Shown one piece after another: positions 20,100 through 32,560 of a DNA stretch of 64,000 bases. Every line of letters starts with the position of its first letter. The first letter of the stretch is position 1. The stretch comes from Diphasiastrum complanatum (Eukaryota; Streptophyta; Lycopodiopsida; Lycopodiales; Lycopodiaceae): contig CM055097.1 of assembly GCA_029204225.1 (NCBI GenBank), positions 5,639,653 through 5,703,652 of the forward strand. The letters run 5' to 3'. The position numbers were made by a program, and so were the translations under genes. Below the pieces are notes generated by a model. The model searched no databases and had not been told where the DNA came from. It saw only the letters and a list, made by a program, of their open reading frames with translations.

Positions 20100-22841
20100 A
20101 ACAATAAGTGATAAGAGTTTTGCTTCAGAAAACAAAGATCAGCTCTGGCATAGAAGAATGTATCATCTGAACATGCGAAGCCTGTATGACATGAGCAGAA
20201 GGGACATTGTACAGGTCTCAAAATTTCAAGGCCCGAGGCAGAGTTCTACGAAGCTTGTCAGAAAGGCAAGCAACATCGGAATCCATTCACACACGAGGGA
20301 AGAAGAGCCCAGGAAGTCCTTGAGCTCGTTCACTCTGATGTCTGTGGACCGATGAAAACAGATTCGCTCTCAGGTTCGAGATATTTTCTAACGTTCATAG
20401 ATAATTACAGCCGAATGACCACGATCTACTACTTGAAGAAGAAATCCGAAGTGTATGATTCCTTCAAGAAGTTCGTGGCATTCGCAGAGCGACACACCTC
20501 GAAAAAGATACAGATCCTTAGATCTGACAATGGAGGTAAATACAAAAGCACAGAATTCTCAAGATTCTGCGACGAACAGGGGATCGAACACCAGTTCACT
20601 CCTGCATACACACCAGAATACAACGGTGTGGCAGAAAGAAAAAACAGAACGCTAGTCGAAGGAGCCAGATGCATGATGGCACAGGCTCAATTGCCAGGTC
20701 AATTCTGGGTCGAGGCAATAGCTGCAGCTGTACAGCTGCAGAACAGATCTACAACAACAGCGCTGGAGAACAAAACACCGTACGAAATGTGGACAGGCAG
20801 AAAGCCTGATCTGTCATACGTAAGAGTGTTTGGATGTGCAGCATACAAGCACATTCCAAAGGAACAGAGCAAGCTCGATGACAAATCCGAGCAAACAATC
20901 ATGGTCGGCTACTCGAACGGAACACATGTGTACAAACTCTACGATCCAACCACGAAGAAGGTTGTTTCAAGCAGAGATGTGAAGTTCGATGAGTCCACAT
21001 TTCATGGACTAAAAGACGAAAGAGGCCATGAGATCTTCACACTGCTGCCTATTCGAGAGGGAGATCGAGGACAGACATCAAATCAGAATGCAGAGCCCCA
21101 GACTCCAGAGCAGCAGGAAGCAGAGGATCGACCCCACGAACAGGAAATGTTCGAGCAGCGACGAAACGAACCTCGAAGGTCAACGAGACCTCCAGACCGC
21201 TACTCTGACAATCTTCAATGGAGTGAAGAAACGCAGTTCGAGTACTGCAGCTTCACAGAAGAGCCAGCAGCATACCAAGAAGCTATCCAGAGTTCAGAGG
21301 GAGAATTCTGGAAGCTGGCAATGTCAGAGGAGATCGAGTCGATGAGACGAAACGAGGCATGGACATTAGAGCCACTACCGGAAAACAGAAAGGTAGTCGA
21401 CTGCAAGTGGGTGTACAAGAAAAAGCTAAAATCAGATGGCACTATTGGCCGCTACAGTCGCAAAGAACTACACGCAGAGATATGGTGTCGACTATTTCGA
21501 CACATATTCGCCCATGGTCAAGTTGACAAGCATAAGGCTACTCCTTTTTCTACGCCATAGAGTACAATCTGGAAATTCACCAGATTGACGTGAAAACAGC
21601 CTTTCTCCACGGAGATCTAGAGGAGGAAATCTGCATGAAGCAACCTGAAGGCTATGAAGACCCCGACAACAGACAATATGTCTGTCAATTGCAAAGATGC
21701 ATCTATGGTCTAAAACAGGCATCACGAGCCTGGTACAAAAAGCTTGATGGTCTTCTGAAGTCTCTAGACTTCAATCCTACTCAACCAGACTGCAATGTCT
21801 ACATCAAAAGAGTAGGAAAGGATTTTGTGATACTAACCATTTTCGTGGATGATTCGCTGATGATAGAAAATTCCTTGATGCTGATCAAAGACACGAAGAG
21901 TCATATTTCTGAAAGCTACGAAATCACAGATCTTGGAGAAGCAACAAAATGCCTAGGGCTGGAGATCCGAAGAGATCAAACAAATGGCGAAATGCACTTG
22001 AGTCAGTCAGAATACGCCAGAAAAGTGCTGAAGCAGTACCACATGATGGACTGCAAAGAGAAAGCCACACCGATGATAGCTGGAGCCAAGCTCACAAAAC
22101 AGGATTGCCCAAAAACATAAGAGGAAGAACAGATGATGGCAGGTATACCCTACCAGAATTTAATCGGTAGTTTGATGTACTTGACGATTTGTACCAGACC
22201 CGATCTGGCTTTCTCTGTTTACGCATTGACCCAATTCTCCTCAAATCCTGGTATGGCATATTGGCAAATGGCCAAACGAATCCTACAGTATCTGAAGGGT
22301 ACCCAGAATATGGGATTAACCTACAGAGCTGAGAACGAAGAAAAAGGAATCGAGCTGCATCACTACAGTGATGCGAGCTGGGCGAGCTGCAAAGACGACA
22401 GCAAGTCCATTGCTGGAGGATGTACAATAGCCTGCGGAGCTGCAATCAGCTGGATATGCAAAAAGCAAACCTTGGTAGCTCAATCCTCTTGCGAAGCTGA
22501 GTATGTTGCAGCCTCGAAAGTGGCGAATGAGGTAGTGTGGCTGCGGATGATGTTGGAGGCAATCGGGATACCACAAGAGGGGCCAAGCACGATGATGATG
22601 GACTCCCAGAGTGCCATCTATCTGTCCCAGGATCCTGTCTTCCATTCAAAGATGAAGCACATTCCTCTGAAGTACCATCACATTCGAGATTTGATCTCGA
22701 AAGCAGAGCTGTAGGTCCACTATATTAAATCAGAAAACATGATTGCAGATCTGCTCACGAAACCGCTCGACAAGCCACTCTTTGCCAAGCAAAGAAAGGC
22801 AATTGGATTAAACGAACAAAGCTGCAAGGTTCAAGAGGGAG
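20100..22841 (+). pseudogene. Ty1/copia pol: integrase, RT and RNase H (frameshifted)
   Basis: Plus-strand copia pol lacking gag and protease. GAG-pre-integrase: QLWHRRMYHLNMRSLYD (near 20140). Integrase core: LTFIDNYSRMTTIYYLKKKS, ILRSDNGGKYKS and TPEYNGVAERKNRTLVEG, keeping the second Asp and the Glu of the DDE triad; the first Asp lies in a different frame just upstream of 20352. RT: ALENKTPYEMWTGRKP marks the linker, WKLAMSEEIESMRRNEAW and VDCKWVYKKKLKSDG the start; a disrupted stretch at 21440-21590 breaks it, then QIDVKTAFLHGDLEEEI, YGLKQASRAWYKKLD and FVDDSLMI. RNase H: YSDASWASCKDDSK, SSCEAEYVAA, MMDSQSAIYLS and MIADLLTKPLDKPLF. A single stop at 22118 separates the last two parts. Several breaks, so dead. 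Confidence 0.9.
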
Positions 22842-23624
22842 TGTCAGAATTGGTGAACTCCTGCAACTTTGTCGCAGCACGACAAGACACGAAGGTCAAA
22901 CGAGAACGATTCGCGACAGTCAACGTGTCTTTGACTCAAAGCAGGAACGATTCGCGAATGATTCGTGAATCATAAACACACCTCCAAGACCGCAAACTGC
23001 AAAATGGACGCAAAACGAAAACAACGAAAACAACGAAAACACACGAAGAGAAATCTTTCGCGCTGCCAGCTGGCAGCTCAACGGGGTTCATGCCCAGCTG
23101 GAACGAATAGCAACGACAGAGACTAACTAACTAGTTGATTAGCGTTAACTAGTCTTGCAATTCTATGTTTAGCTATCTTGTAAACTCCACACAGTGGAGG
23201 TATAAACGATCCTCTCTGTATCATAACCAAAGAGAGAGAAAAAGTGATGAGAATTTTACAAAGATCTGTAAGAAACAAAGAGAGACGTAGTAAATAGAGT
23301 AAGAAAGCAAAAATACCATAGTTGTGCATGAAAGTCTGCCAACAAGCAGAACACGGCGAAAGAGCATAGAGTCAATCCGCCAACGAGCGAGACACTGACG
23401 ATCTTGCTCTAAAGCCAAACTGACAATATAGTCGCTCTATTTCGTATATCTCTTGGCCTTGTGTTGTGTCTCTTGATTGCTAGAATAAAATATGTTCTGT
23501 GATGCATAGTCGAGTGTCTGGGATCCCGTAAGAGCTTTCGCACGAAAAGAAAATTCAAAGACAGAAAATTGTTCGCGAATCACAAGAGAGAGGACGAACA
23601 CGAAACGAAAAAGCTTCCACGACA
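22842..23624 (+). repeat. Copia LTR, first copy, 783 bp
   Basis: Begins TGTCAGAATTGG directly after the polypurine run aagagggag and ends ..CGACA followed by a PBS. It contains a TATA-like tataaac at 23201-23207. It serves as 3' LTR for the pol to its left and also precedes a new PBS. Confidence 0.9.
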
Positions 23625-23776
23625 TGGTACTAGAGCCTACAGGTTATCACTACTGATATCCCAGCAGTGATTCTTCCAGACAACACAATATGGCTACGAC
23701 AATCTAGACCAGAGTAGCAATCAGTCTTGAGGGTGCAAATTATAGAATCTGTCTCCGGTCTCTATGAGCATGTCAG
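23625..23776 (+). other. PBS and gag start between two LTRs
   Basis: TGGTACTAGAGCC at 23625 is a slightly altered initiator-Met PBS. About 65 bp on, an ATG opens a copia-gag-like start (SLEGANYRI then MSMS) that is cut off after about 90 bp by the next LTR. This is the 5' internal end of an element whose remainder is deleted. Confidence 0.75.
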
Positions 23777-24570
23777 TGTCAGAATTGGTGAACTCCTGCA
23801 ACTTTCTCGCAGCACGAACAAGACACGAAGGTCGAACGAGAACGATTCGTGACAGTCAACGTGTCTTTGACTCGAAGCACGAACGATTCCCAAATGATTC
23901 GTGGATCGTAAACACACCTCCAAGACCGCAAACCGCAAAATGGACGCAAAACGAAAACTACGAAAAGAAATGAAAAGAACGAAAGCGAACGGGAGATTAC
24001 GAAACAAACGAAGAGAAATCTTTCGCGCTGCCAGCTGGCAGCTCAACGGGCTTCACGCCCAGCTGAAATGAATAGCAACGATGGAGACTAACTAACTAGT
24101 TGATTAGCGTTAACTAGTCTTGTGATTCTACGTTTAGCTATCTTGTAAACTCCACACAGTGGAGGTATAAACAATCCTCTCTGGATCATAACTATGTGAT
24201 GAGAATTTGACAGAGATCTGTAAGAGACAGAGAGAGACGTAGCGAATAGAGCAGAAAAAGGTAAAAATACCATAGTTGTGCATGAAAGTCTGCCAACGAG
24301 CAGAACACAGCGTAAGAGCAGAGTGTCAATCCACCAACGAGCGAGATACTGACAATCTCGCTCCAAAACCAAATTGATAATATAGTCGCTTTATTTTCGT
24401 GTATCTCTCTGTCATGTGCTGTGTGTCTTGATTTGAATGTGTTCTGTGATGCGTAGTCGCATGTTTGGGATTCTGTAAGAGCTTCCGCACGAAAAGAAAA
24501 TTCAAAGACAGAAAATTGTTCGCGAATAAGAAGAAGAAGACGAACACAAAACAGTCTTGCTTCCGCGACA
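23777..24570 (+). repeat. Copia LTR, second copy, 794 bp
   Basis: Aligns along its length with 22842-23624, with scattered substitutions and small indels. It starts TGTCAGAATTGG and ends CGACA. tataaac at 24166-24172 marks the promoter. gtgag at 24571-24575 would be the outer target duplication; LINE sequence continues outside. Confidence 0.9.
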
Positions 24571-24599
24571 GTGAGTGGCTATCATCCTCATCGTCATCG

Positions 24600-25740
24600 T
24601 AATCCTCCTCCGGCACTAGATCACATGATCTTCGCCTAGTAAAGAATGAAGTGATCAATGGCTGTGAGGTAGAATGCTATGGTGTCCCGTATAAACCTCT
24701 CCGTAGTATGAACATCTCACGTATCATCAGAGCGACACATCGTGGGTCCTCATAGGCCACAAGAGAGCGTAGAGTGGTAGGCATGTCTTGAAACAAGCCG
24801 TGATACCGCCCTCTGATCTCATAGTATACAGGGCATCGGAAGATAAAGTGTCCTCAGACTCCACCTCACCTATAGAGCATAACTGGCAAATCCGCTCCTC
24901 TCTGGGAATACCATGAAATCTCCCAGTCTCAATAGCTAGCTGATGAGAAGACACCCTAAGCTGTCCCAGTGTGAATCTGAGGCAATGTGATAGTCCCAAA
25001 TCCAAGTAGCGTGGCATAACCGGGGCCCTTGATGTATCCAGCTCCAAGAAATGGGTCTGGTAGAAAGCTGGCTTAACCCCTAACTGATTATGCCGAGTCC
25101 ACTCTAGGTATGTGCGATAGAGGAATCGTCTGATATACTGGTGGGTGCCCTAGGGTAGCTCTATGATGGAGATACCAAATGAATCAAGTAGGAGGTGAGA
25201 TGCCTAAGAGAACCATGATAACCTGTAGCCCTGATCATGAAGATGTTGTGAAGAGAGTAGTGCAACCTGTGTGTATCATCTGTCTATCTCTGGTAACGCC
25301 TGTATCCTCTGTATATAAGTGATGAGCTGAAGAGCTGTCTCGATCTGTAAAGGTGGAACTGCAAACTCAGCCAAGAGAATCTCATGTGGAATAGAAGGTT
25401 TCGCTCGAATCAGCCGGGCTAGCATGGTGGTCTGTAATCGTGAAAGACTGGCCCAATATGAGGAGGGGAGACCTGTACACCATGTCTCTGCCGCATATAG
25501 AGCCGTAGGAGTGACAATGGTATCAAAGAGGCGACACTTACTGCGGGCATCCTGGATGGACTTCCGGAAACAAAATCGCTCTAGCTGAACAAGGGAGGCA
25601 TGCCCCTTCCCCAGTCGAGTGGTGGCAGCCTGTCTCATGCTAAACATAGGACCTATCTGGAAGATCGAAGCAAATGTGGGGCATGGATACGTGAATAGGT
25701 TACTGATTGATGAAGGGAACGGCACTTGGTATCGTACCAT
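24600..25740 (-). pseudogene. LINE RT C-terminus and zinc module
   Basis: In transcription order: LVQLERFCFRKSIQDARSKC, LFDTIVTPTALYAAETWCTG, YWASLSRLQTTMLARLIRAK and PHEILLAEFAVPPLQIETAL (25740-25280), the region after the catalytic core in jockey/I-like LINEs. Then MPRYLDLGLSHCLRF, RVSSHQLAIETGRFHGIPRE, RICQLCSIGEVESEDTL (25020-24830), where the expected His is lost by a small frame change. The end is acidic (EEDYDDDEDDS) near 24590. Several stops and frameshifts interrupt it. Confidence 0.75.
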
Positions 25741-26467
25741 GGAGGGTGCAATGGTCGAGGTGTGCGGCGAGTCTTTTTGGGATGGGGTTTTGTGGGGAGG
25801 GTTAGTGATGCAGCCATGTGGAGAGAGGTGGTGAGGAAAGCAGCCTGGGTGTCGATTGGACTGTCATGAGGAAAGGAATGCAAAAGTGAAGCCAAGGACT
25901 AACGGTATTAAGGCATGTAAGTGAGATCAAATATGTATGTGGGTGCGCGGGTAAGCGTGGATGGTGTAGATGAATGAGTGGGTGGAAGGTGGCCAATATC
26001 GAAGGAGAGAAATGAGTGATCAGAAAGGGTGGTGGGAGAGACGTGTAAGGCAGAGACTGTGGGTATAAAGGATGGTGTCCCCATGAGATAGTCAACGACA
26101 CTATGTCCTCCACTGTGAGGGTGGCATGTATAATTGTCTGACTGTGGCCAGCAAGGTAAGCCATTATAAATGGCTAGCTCGTGTGCCTCTCCAAACTGTA
26201 GTAAGTGCTCACCATATGGAGTAGTAGGTCCCAAGCTATCCGCGGAGGTCCTGGTAACTCCAAGCATATCACTGTCAAGGGCACGAACACGCAGCTGGTC
26301 AGTGGTGTCGAAGAACTCTGAATATGCCCCCGCTCTGAGAATCTAACAATATCTGGTGAAAGGTCCTGATATGGAGATCCAATACCCTCTGCAAAAGACG
26401 AGGACTCCGGTGGAAAGTAACACGCTGCAATAAAAAGATCGCTATCCAAACCAATATCCTGACCCAC
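25653..26467 (-). pseudogene. LINE endonuclease domain (decayed)
   Basis: LFIAACYFPPESSSF, then PYQDLSPDIVRFSERGH, matches the CYFPP and following helix of LINE endonucleases; the GDFN block that should follow is frameshifted away. In the next frame HELAIYNGLPCWPQSDNYTC, then GGHSVVDYLMG and LSDHSFLSFDI, give the Asp and His motifs. RTPRPLHPPWYDTKCRSL (about 25750) resembles the linker before the RT. Confidence 0.7.
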
Positions 26468-26807
26468 GATGCTCGCATTTGGTCAGCTTCCCAAGAGGAA
26501 AGAGTTCCGTTGATTTGGAGGGAGTGTAGAGAATGGGGGTTGGAAATGGAGGGGTTGTGTGTGTGTGTGAAGATGATGTGGAGGAAGAAGAGGATGAGAG
26601 AGAAGGAGGGGGGGCAATAGTGAAGGAAGAAGAAGAAGAAGAGGAAGAACCGAAAGATGAGGTGGAAGGGGGTGCCACGGCAGCGGCAGGTATTGTTGAG
26701 ATGACAGCACCATCAAGAATGGAGGTGGCAACATCAGAGAGGATGGAGGTCTCATCAGCAAGGAGGGGTTCAGCATCAGTAGCAAAGGCAGTAAGGGGGG
26801 TGTCCAC
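26442..26807 (-). pseudogene. Ser/Pro-rich low-complexity ORF upstream of LINE endonuclease
   Basis: 121 codons rich in Ser, Pro and Thr with a run of alternating Ser codons from agaagaagaa repeats. It overlaps the endonuclease frame. It may be the N-terminal end of the LINE ORF2 or of ORF1; no domain is visible. The plus-strand acidic frame opposite is its mirror. Confidence 0.35.
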
Positions 26808-26875
26808 AGCAATAGCGAGGGCAGCGAGGAGTGGGATATCATCAGTGGTAGCGAAGTATCACCAGTGGTAGTGAG

Positions 26876-27000
26876 GGCAGCGGGGGGGGTGTCATTTGCA
26901 GTGCAGAGGGGGGTCGTGACAGCGCAGGGGGAGGTTATGACAGGGCCAGGGGGGGTCGTGACAGGACAGGGGGAGGTTGTGACAGCGAGGGGGGCGAGAG
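26876..27000 (+). repeat. G-rich minisatellite with G-quadruplex potential
   Basis: Imperfect tandem units of about 20-30 bp, each with a run of five to seven G followed by tcgtgaca or ttgtgaca. Four or more G runs fall within any 80 bp of the plus strand. Confidence 0.85.
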
Positions 27001-27050
27001 AGATAGAGAGTAGTGTTAGTTTTGAGATTACTATTAGAACCTAGAATAGC

Positions 27051-27640
27051 GTTTTTGCCATAATAGAAGGCTAGAAATAGAATCCCAAAAAGAAAACCCT
27101 AAAACTGTTTCGCCGATACTTTCCTGTTTCAAACCATCCACTATGTTTTATGTAGTATGGATCATCACAATAGGTATTGAAATTCAGAAGGTCCGACTCT
27201 CGAGTCAAGATACATGTTTGATCATTAATTCATTATAATCTACATTGCCAAAACACCAAAAAAGCACCTGCTTTTACCATAATAGAAGGTTAGATATGAA
27301 ACCCCCCCCCCCAAAAAAAAAAAAAGAAAAAAAAGCCCTAAAACCATTTCCACAGTTTTTTCCCGTTTCAAAACATTTACATATGCGTTATGTAGCATGG
27401 ATCATGGCAATAGGTATTATTAGGTGGGACTCAAGAGTTCCGCTCTCGAGTCACGATTCAAGACTAATCATTGGCTAATTATAAATGCATTTGCCTAAAC
27501 ACTAAAAAAGCACTTGTTTTTGCCATAATGAAAGGCTCAAAATAAACTCTGCCCCCCCCCCCCCCCCAAAAAAAAAAAAACCTAAAACTATTTTGCCATT
27601 TCTTTCTAGGCATTGTCGTCTCAAACCATTTTAAATAGCA
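27051..27640. repeat. Three degenerate tandem units of about 220-245 bp
   Basis: Units start at 27051, 27271 and 27516 with tttttgccataat.gaaggct. Each continues with an A-rich or C-then-A run (11 C plus 13 A in unit 2, about 16 C plus 12 A in unit 3), ccctaaaac, and gtttcaaaacat-like sequence. Units 1 and 2 also share ttatgtag.atggatca, caataggtatt and ctctcgagtca. The third unit breaks off after about 125 bp. Confidence 0.85.
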
Positions 27641-30600
27641 TTTTGAAAAGGTCCATGTAACATAGTCTAGATTGGTCTTTCATGATCCATTATGATGGCA
27701 CAATCTAGAGAAGGATAGAGATCTTTCCTATAGGTGAGTCTTGCATTGTACTATAAATTTGATCCAATGAGAAGGTAAAAAAGGAATGCCACATAACTCT
27801 TTGTAAGATATGAAGTTGAATTTATTCATAATAAAACTACACGCCACAATTGGATCCTTATGCTTGAGCCAAAGCATACCATCTCTATACTATCTTTTGT
27901 GTCTATCAATGTCACTTGGCACAAGGTCTTTATTATTCACAACCTTGCTCTCTGTTTCTCTCACACGAAAGCACAAAACATCATAAACACAATAGAAGGG
28001 AAGAACACTCTCACACAATTTGGCTTGCACCTATTCATAATCCAAAGTCGCCCCTACATAGTGTTAATTACCACCATCTATGCTTCAAGATCTCAAGAGC
28101 AAATCTTATTGCTATGCTTTAATTGGCCATTTCTACCTTATACTCCCGTTGACTTTCAAGCCTTGACGATATCATATAGCTATTTTTGTGCTTCTTTGCC
28201 ACATAGTACAAGCCCACCACCTAGGGGTGTTGAACCTCAAAAAGTAATTCCTATGGTAAACAGCTTCAAGGATGATTGGCTTAGTTCCCCGAAAGTTATT
28301 ATTGAAGAATCCAGCCCTTCACAAATAGCGGATTGTCGTCACAGCAAGATGTAGATGTCCTGATGTCACTAGATTACTGATAGACGACTCACAAACTTGG
28401 AATACGATCATGATTACCTTGGTTGCTTAGCTAATACTCCCAACGCCTTCAAATATAGATGTTGAACCAAACCTTTTAAGATGTAGATGTCTTGATGTCA
28501 AGATTACTAATAGAGAACTCACAAACTTGGATTGCGCACATAGATTGTGATTACTTTGGTTGCTCAACTAATACCCCCAATGCCTATCTCCAATTATAAA
28601 CCACAAACCTTCTATAATTTGCAACGTGTCTCTTAATCTTACTAAATGTCCTTCATTCCCAAAGAATATTGGGTACATGGAATCTCGCCACAACTTATTC
28701 CTTGCTAATCTTTGGTAGATGGACCTGAGAAACGAATATACAACTGCTACTACATGCCATTAGGCATATTGAAATTGAAGGATAATCATGATGGAATCTT
28801 CCACAAAATCATACACCAATGTATCTACACTGCAATGGATGAGATTGCCTTCCAATGATAAGAAAGACAAACTGAGAATTTGTTTGCCACAGGATCTACT
28901 TTGAAGTAGGGAGCAAGGAAGATTCTTAACAAAACTGATGTAAGATGCCCTTCCACTCCTCCTAATGATCCTAACACACACCTTATGAAAGACCAAATCA
29001 TGGACTTTGATTACCACGATGAAACTTGGAGGACATTCATTTTGTATCCCTTGAAACTCATGATATTAATAACCATCTTGACAGTCAAGTTTTTTTCGTG
29101 GTGATTGGTTGGGGGGTTTGTGAGGGAGGGGGAGAGATTGCACATGTCTACTAAAATGTTGGCTAGTGATTGGTCACATTGAACAATAGCTAGACTCCGT
29201 TCATAAGGATTTTTCACATGTTAGTAAAGAATCCTTCCTATAACAAAACATCGAGCGACTATGTAACACATGACATTCTTTGATAACAAACACCGAAGCA
29301 ATTTGGAAAGAAAAGTATGAACCACGCATTAAAAGTGCATTGAGTGCAAGCAAGGCCTACAAAATAATTTTAGTTTGAGACATACTTTCACTCCACAATC
29401 TAAGAACACATAAGACCTTGCTCCTGCCTTCATCCAAAAATGGTTGCTCCTTTGCAAACCATGCAGAAGGCAAGCTCCTTTTGTTCTTTGCTGCCAAGAA
29501 GGTAGAAGAACATAGTAAAGGGATCAACCTACGACTTGCACTTCTAATCATCATGGTTACCTGTAAAATGTACAAGAGAAGAAAGACTTAAATTAATCAC
29601 AAAGGAAATGACCTAGCAACTAGCTAAAAATGCAAAGCCTTAAACACTTATTGAGGAAAAGGACATGTGAAGGTGAAATCTGCACATACTTGACATACTT
29701 TGAAAAACCTAGAATGCAACATGTTTTAACATCTTGATCTTGCTCCACTACCAAACCAAATCGACCAAAATTTTGATGGATTAGATGTGTGGAATTTGCC
29801 AAAGACTAAATCAAATAGAATATATACGTAAATAAATATTGCAATTGAAAGTATGGGAATGTTACTACATGCAAAAAATAGGAGGTTATCTAAAGAAGCT
29901 ATTTGACAACTTCAACCAACCCCAACAAATACATAATCTATAGGATCAGAAAACAAGAAAAGCAGCATTGTATGTGTCGTTTATCTCATTAATGAGACAC
30001 AGTGCATTAGATTGCCTGTACATCACAAAATTGACAAAATCGACATTTTGTATGAAATATTGACTCTTCCTTGTGGGGCATGATCTTTAGGTGTTGCGAA
30101 ATGGACTTTTTTAGTGATCTTACTACTAGGCAATACGATCTTTGAGTACCCTTGAGAATGAATTCTTCTGTAACGGCACAATACTTTGGTGAGGCTTGCT
30201 TCCCATAATATTATGATTGTTTTACCCTTTGAAAGATTATAGATCTCTCCATAATGTTAAGGTTCGTTTACATAGATTCATGCTTCCAAATGATGAAGTC
30301 AGAAGAGTAAACATGTTCTTATGAGAAACAAACACTTTGTAAATCCAAATAAGCATGCTCTTTGACAAGTCAATGATGATTAAAAAAAAGGGCCAACACC
30401 TTAGACATCCAAGTTGTTAAGTAAACAGTAAAATGAGTATTTTTCCATGTCTTTCTTAAATGCAAACTTTATTTGCAAGCACTATACTCTAAGTTGCATG
30501 AAAAACGTTCTAAGAACCCTTGATGAACCAAAAAAAATATGACATTGTTTTGTGGAAACAATCAACTTCAACCCTAATTTCAGTCTTCGTCTAATTAAAC

Positions 30601-31337
30601 AGAAACTACAGTACAAACACATATACATATGCTTACAAGCTTGATAATCCCCTAACTTGTATTGCACTTGGTTGTTGAAGATCAGAGCAAACGTCAACCC
30701 ACTTAATTCATTACTCGAGAAGGTAGACGAGAGAACACACAAAGCTTGTATCACAATGATTGCTCAAAATAATATTTCAATGTTATGTCTAGGATAATAT
30801 TTGACATAACAAAGGAGATGTGCAATTTTCAACCCTATGGAGTCCAACCACAAAGTCCTAAACCATCAACTTCATCATGTATAACATGAACCAAATGCTC
30901 TAACATCCCTGCTCATGTCGCACCCTAGAGCAAGTGCAAATCACGTGGACAAACATATGTCCATATTAGATCATACATTTGTACAACGACCAACGTACTG
31001 AGTTTCTATCACTTCATTGGAGGTGAAGGGCAAATTTGGTAATGATGAAGGCTAGCACTAAGAAGTAAAATGATACATGAGAGAGATGAAGTTTCAAGGG
31101 CTTTGTGTCCCTTCACGTCTAGTCCATATGTCCCAACTTCTTATACACATAAGATGGATCAAACTTCAGTAACTACAATACATGGCTCTTAGGCCTATTC
31201 TCAATTAATATACCAAAGCCATTGCAAGTACGTTCAACTGACGAATACATTAGATGAGCCAATTTGGTGTACATTGTATTCAACAAAGATATACCTAATC
31301 ACAATCTATTATAGAATATCATCTGCTCATGTGTCAC
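27641..31337. other. Long stretch with no recognisable gene
   Basis: About 3.7 kb of AT-rich sequence without recognisable coding motifs. The longest open frame (27860-28354, 164 codons, plus) has no visible domain or codon signature. A 132-bp-period duplication lies at 28347-28583. Part of the right end may be decayed copia pol belonging to the gag at 31587. Confidence 0.6.
28347..28583. repeat. Direct duplication, period 132 bp
   Basis: agatgtagatgtc.tgatgtca, ctcacaaacttgga, tgattac.ttggttgct and ctaatac.ccaa.gcc occur in the same order at 28347-28447 and 28479-28583. Confidence 0.85.
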
Positions 31338-32560
31338 TCAGTTGACAATCTCAAATTGCACCACCATGTGTTGCTTTGCGAAATCTGAAACTAATTCCAG
31401 GTACATAAAGAACATCTTCAATGTCTCCTCTTTTTCTTGAAGATAAGTGAATTTGTACCTTTCCAACACCACTAATGTCATCTGGTTACAACCTGACTTT
31501 ACATTAGTCCCATCATCCAATTGTTAAAAACTGGGTAACCACTCCCAACAAGAAGTCATATGCTTAGATGCTCCTAAATCTATATATCAATGGTCTTCCT
31601 CCCTTAAATTTTCAGTGAATGATGTTGAAGTTGATAATAGCTCATCTTGGTCAAGTACCCATTCACTTGCCTTCTCATTAGGCTTCACTTCACCCCCTAC
31701 ATGATTGTCTGATTGTTTCTTCTTGTTAAATTGCTTATTTTTACACTCAAAAGCAACATGACCAAACTTACTACAATACTGGCAATTACTATTTCGCTTC
31801 GGACTTCTCTTCAATCCTTCCTCTTGGTTATAATGTTGTGTTTGCTTTCCTTTGTCCATCTTGCTTTTTCTTGTAGTTTTGTCTTTGCTTCTTGGCAATG
31901 AATGTTTGTTCTTTGAAACTTCCTTGTTCATGAGATTTAGACATCTCATTTCTTCTTGAAGTGATATGAAATAGTCAAAACTTGGCTTGGTCTTTTGTAG
32001 AGATAGCATCATAACAAAATTTTGATATGCAAGTGGTAAGACATTGAGCACAATAAAAACAATAGCAGCAGCTGAATTAGACACACTTTCACCAACTGCT
32101 ATGAGTTCTTTCACTCTAGTTAAATAGTCTACAATGGACTCTCTTGCATCCATTTTAGAGTGTGAAGATTATTTGTCAAAAATAACATCCTGGATTGATC
32201 TACATTCTCATATAAATTCTTCAAAATATCCCAAGCTTACTTGGGCATCCCTAATATGCAAAATCATCATATCTTTAAAGGATCAATTACTGATATAATT
32301 TGCCTTCCTTTTCCACTTTTGATAAATTCTCTCTAATTATTTGGTGGAAATTCACTGCCCGTAACAATTTCGGCTCCAACGGAGAAATTGTAGCCGAAAT
32401 ACTCATCTAGAAGGACCTCATATGGACATACCAAGCCATCATAGGATGCAACAAAAACGATACTTTCAATCCATGAAAGTATTTTGGATCTAATATTTCC
32501 ATGACGTGTGTGCATATAACCTATCTTTTGACCTGGTCAAATTTTGCTCCATCTAACTTT
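31338..32560 (-). pseudogene. Ty1/copia gag and protease start (decayed)
   Basis: Minus-strand gag relic. Upstream pieces (about 32560-32160) are broken; from 32153 a 188-codon frame carries DYLTRVKELIAVGE, VLNVLPLAYQNFVMMLSL and FISLQEEMRCLNLMNKEV, typical of copia gag. A zinc knuckle CQYCSKFGHVAFEC follows at about 31790-31750. After the stop at 31587 the same frame reads YIDLGASKHMTS, the protease active-site region with Ser of D-S-G changed to Leu. It fades out by about 31338. It sits downstream of the LTR-like block at 33361-34071 in the same orientation. Confidence 0.8.

Larger units (their letters stand above)
24571..26810 (-). mobile_element. LINE, minus strand, second copy of the family
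   Basis: Minus-strand LINE relic with the same conserved blocks as the copy ending at 18836: low-complexity N-terminus, endonuclease, then directly the RT C-terminal part and zinc module. The reverse-transcriptase core is missing between about 25740 and 25653. The 3' end is cut by the copia LTR at 24570. Confidence 0.75.

Noticed and set aside
26533-26871. Plus-strand acidic Glu-rich ORF
   Set aside because: Mirror of the Ser/Pro-rich low-complexity frame on the minus strand next to the LINE endonuclease.
27860-28354. 164-codon open frame as a gene
   Set aside because: No recognisable domain, no start context or homologous block; composition fits random AT-rich sequence.
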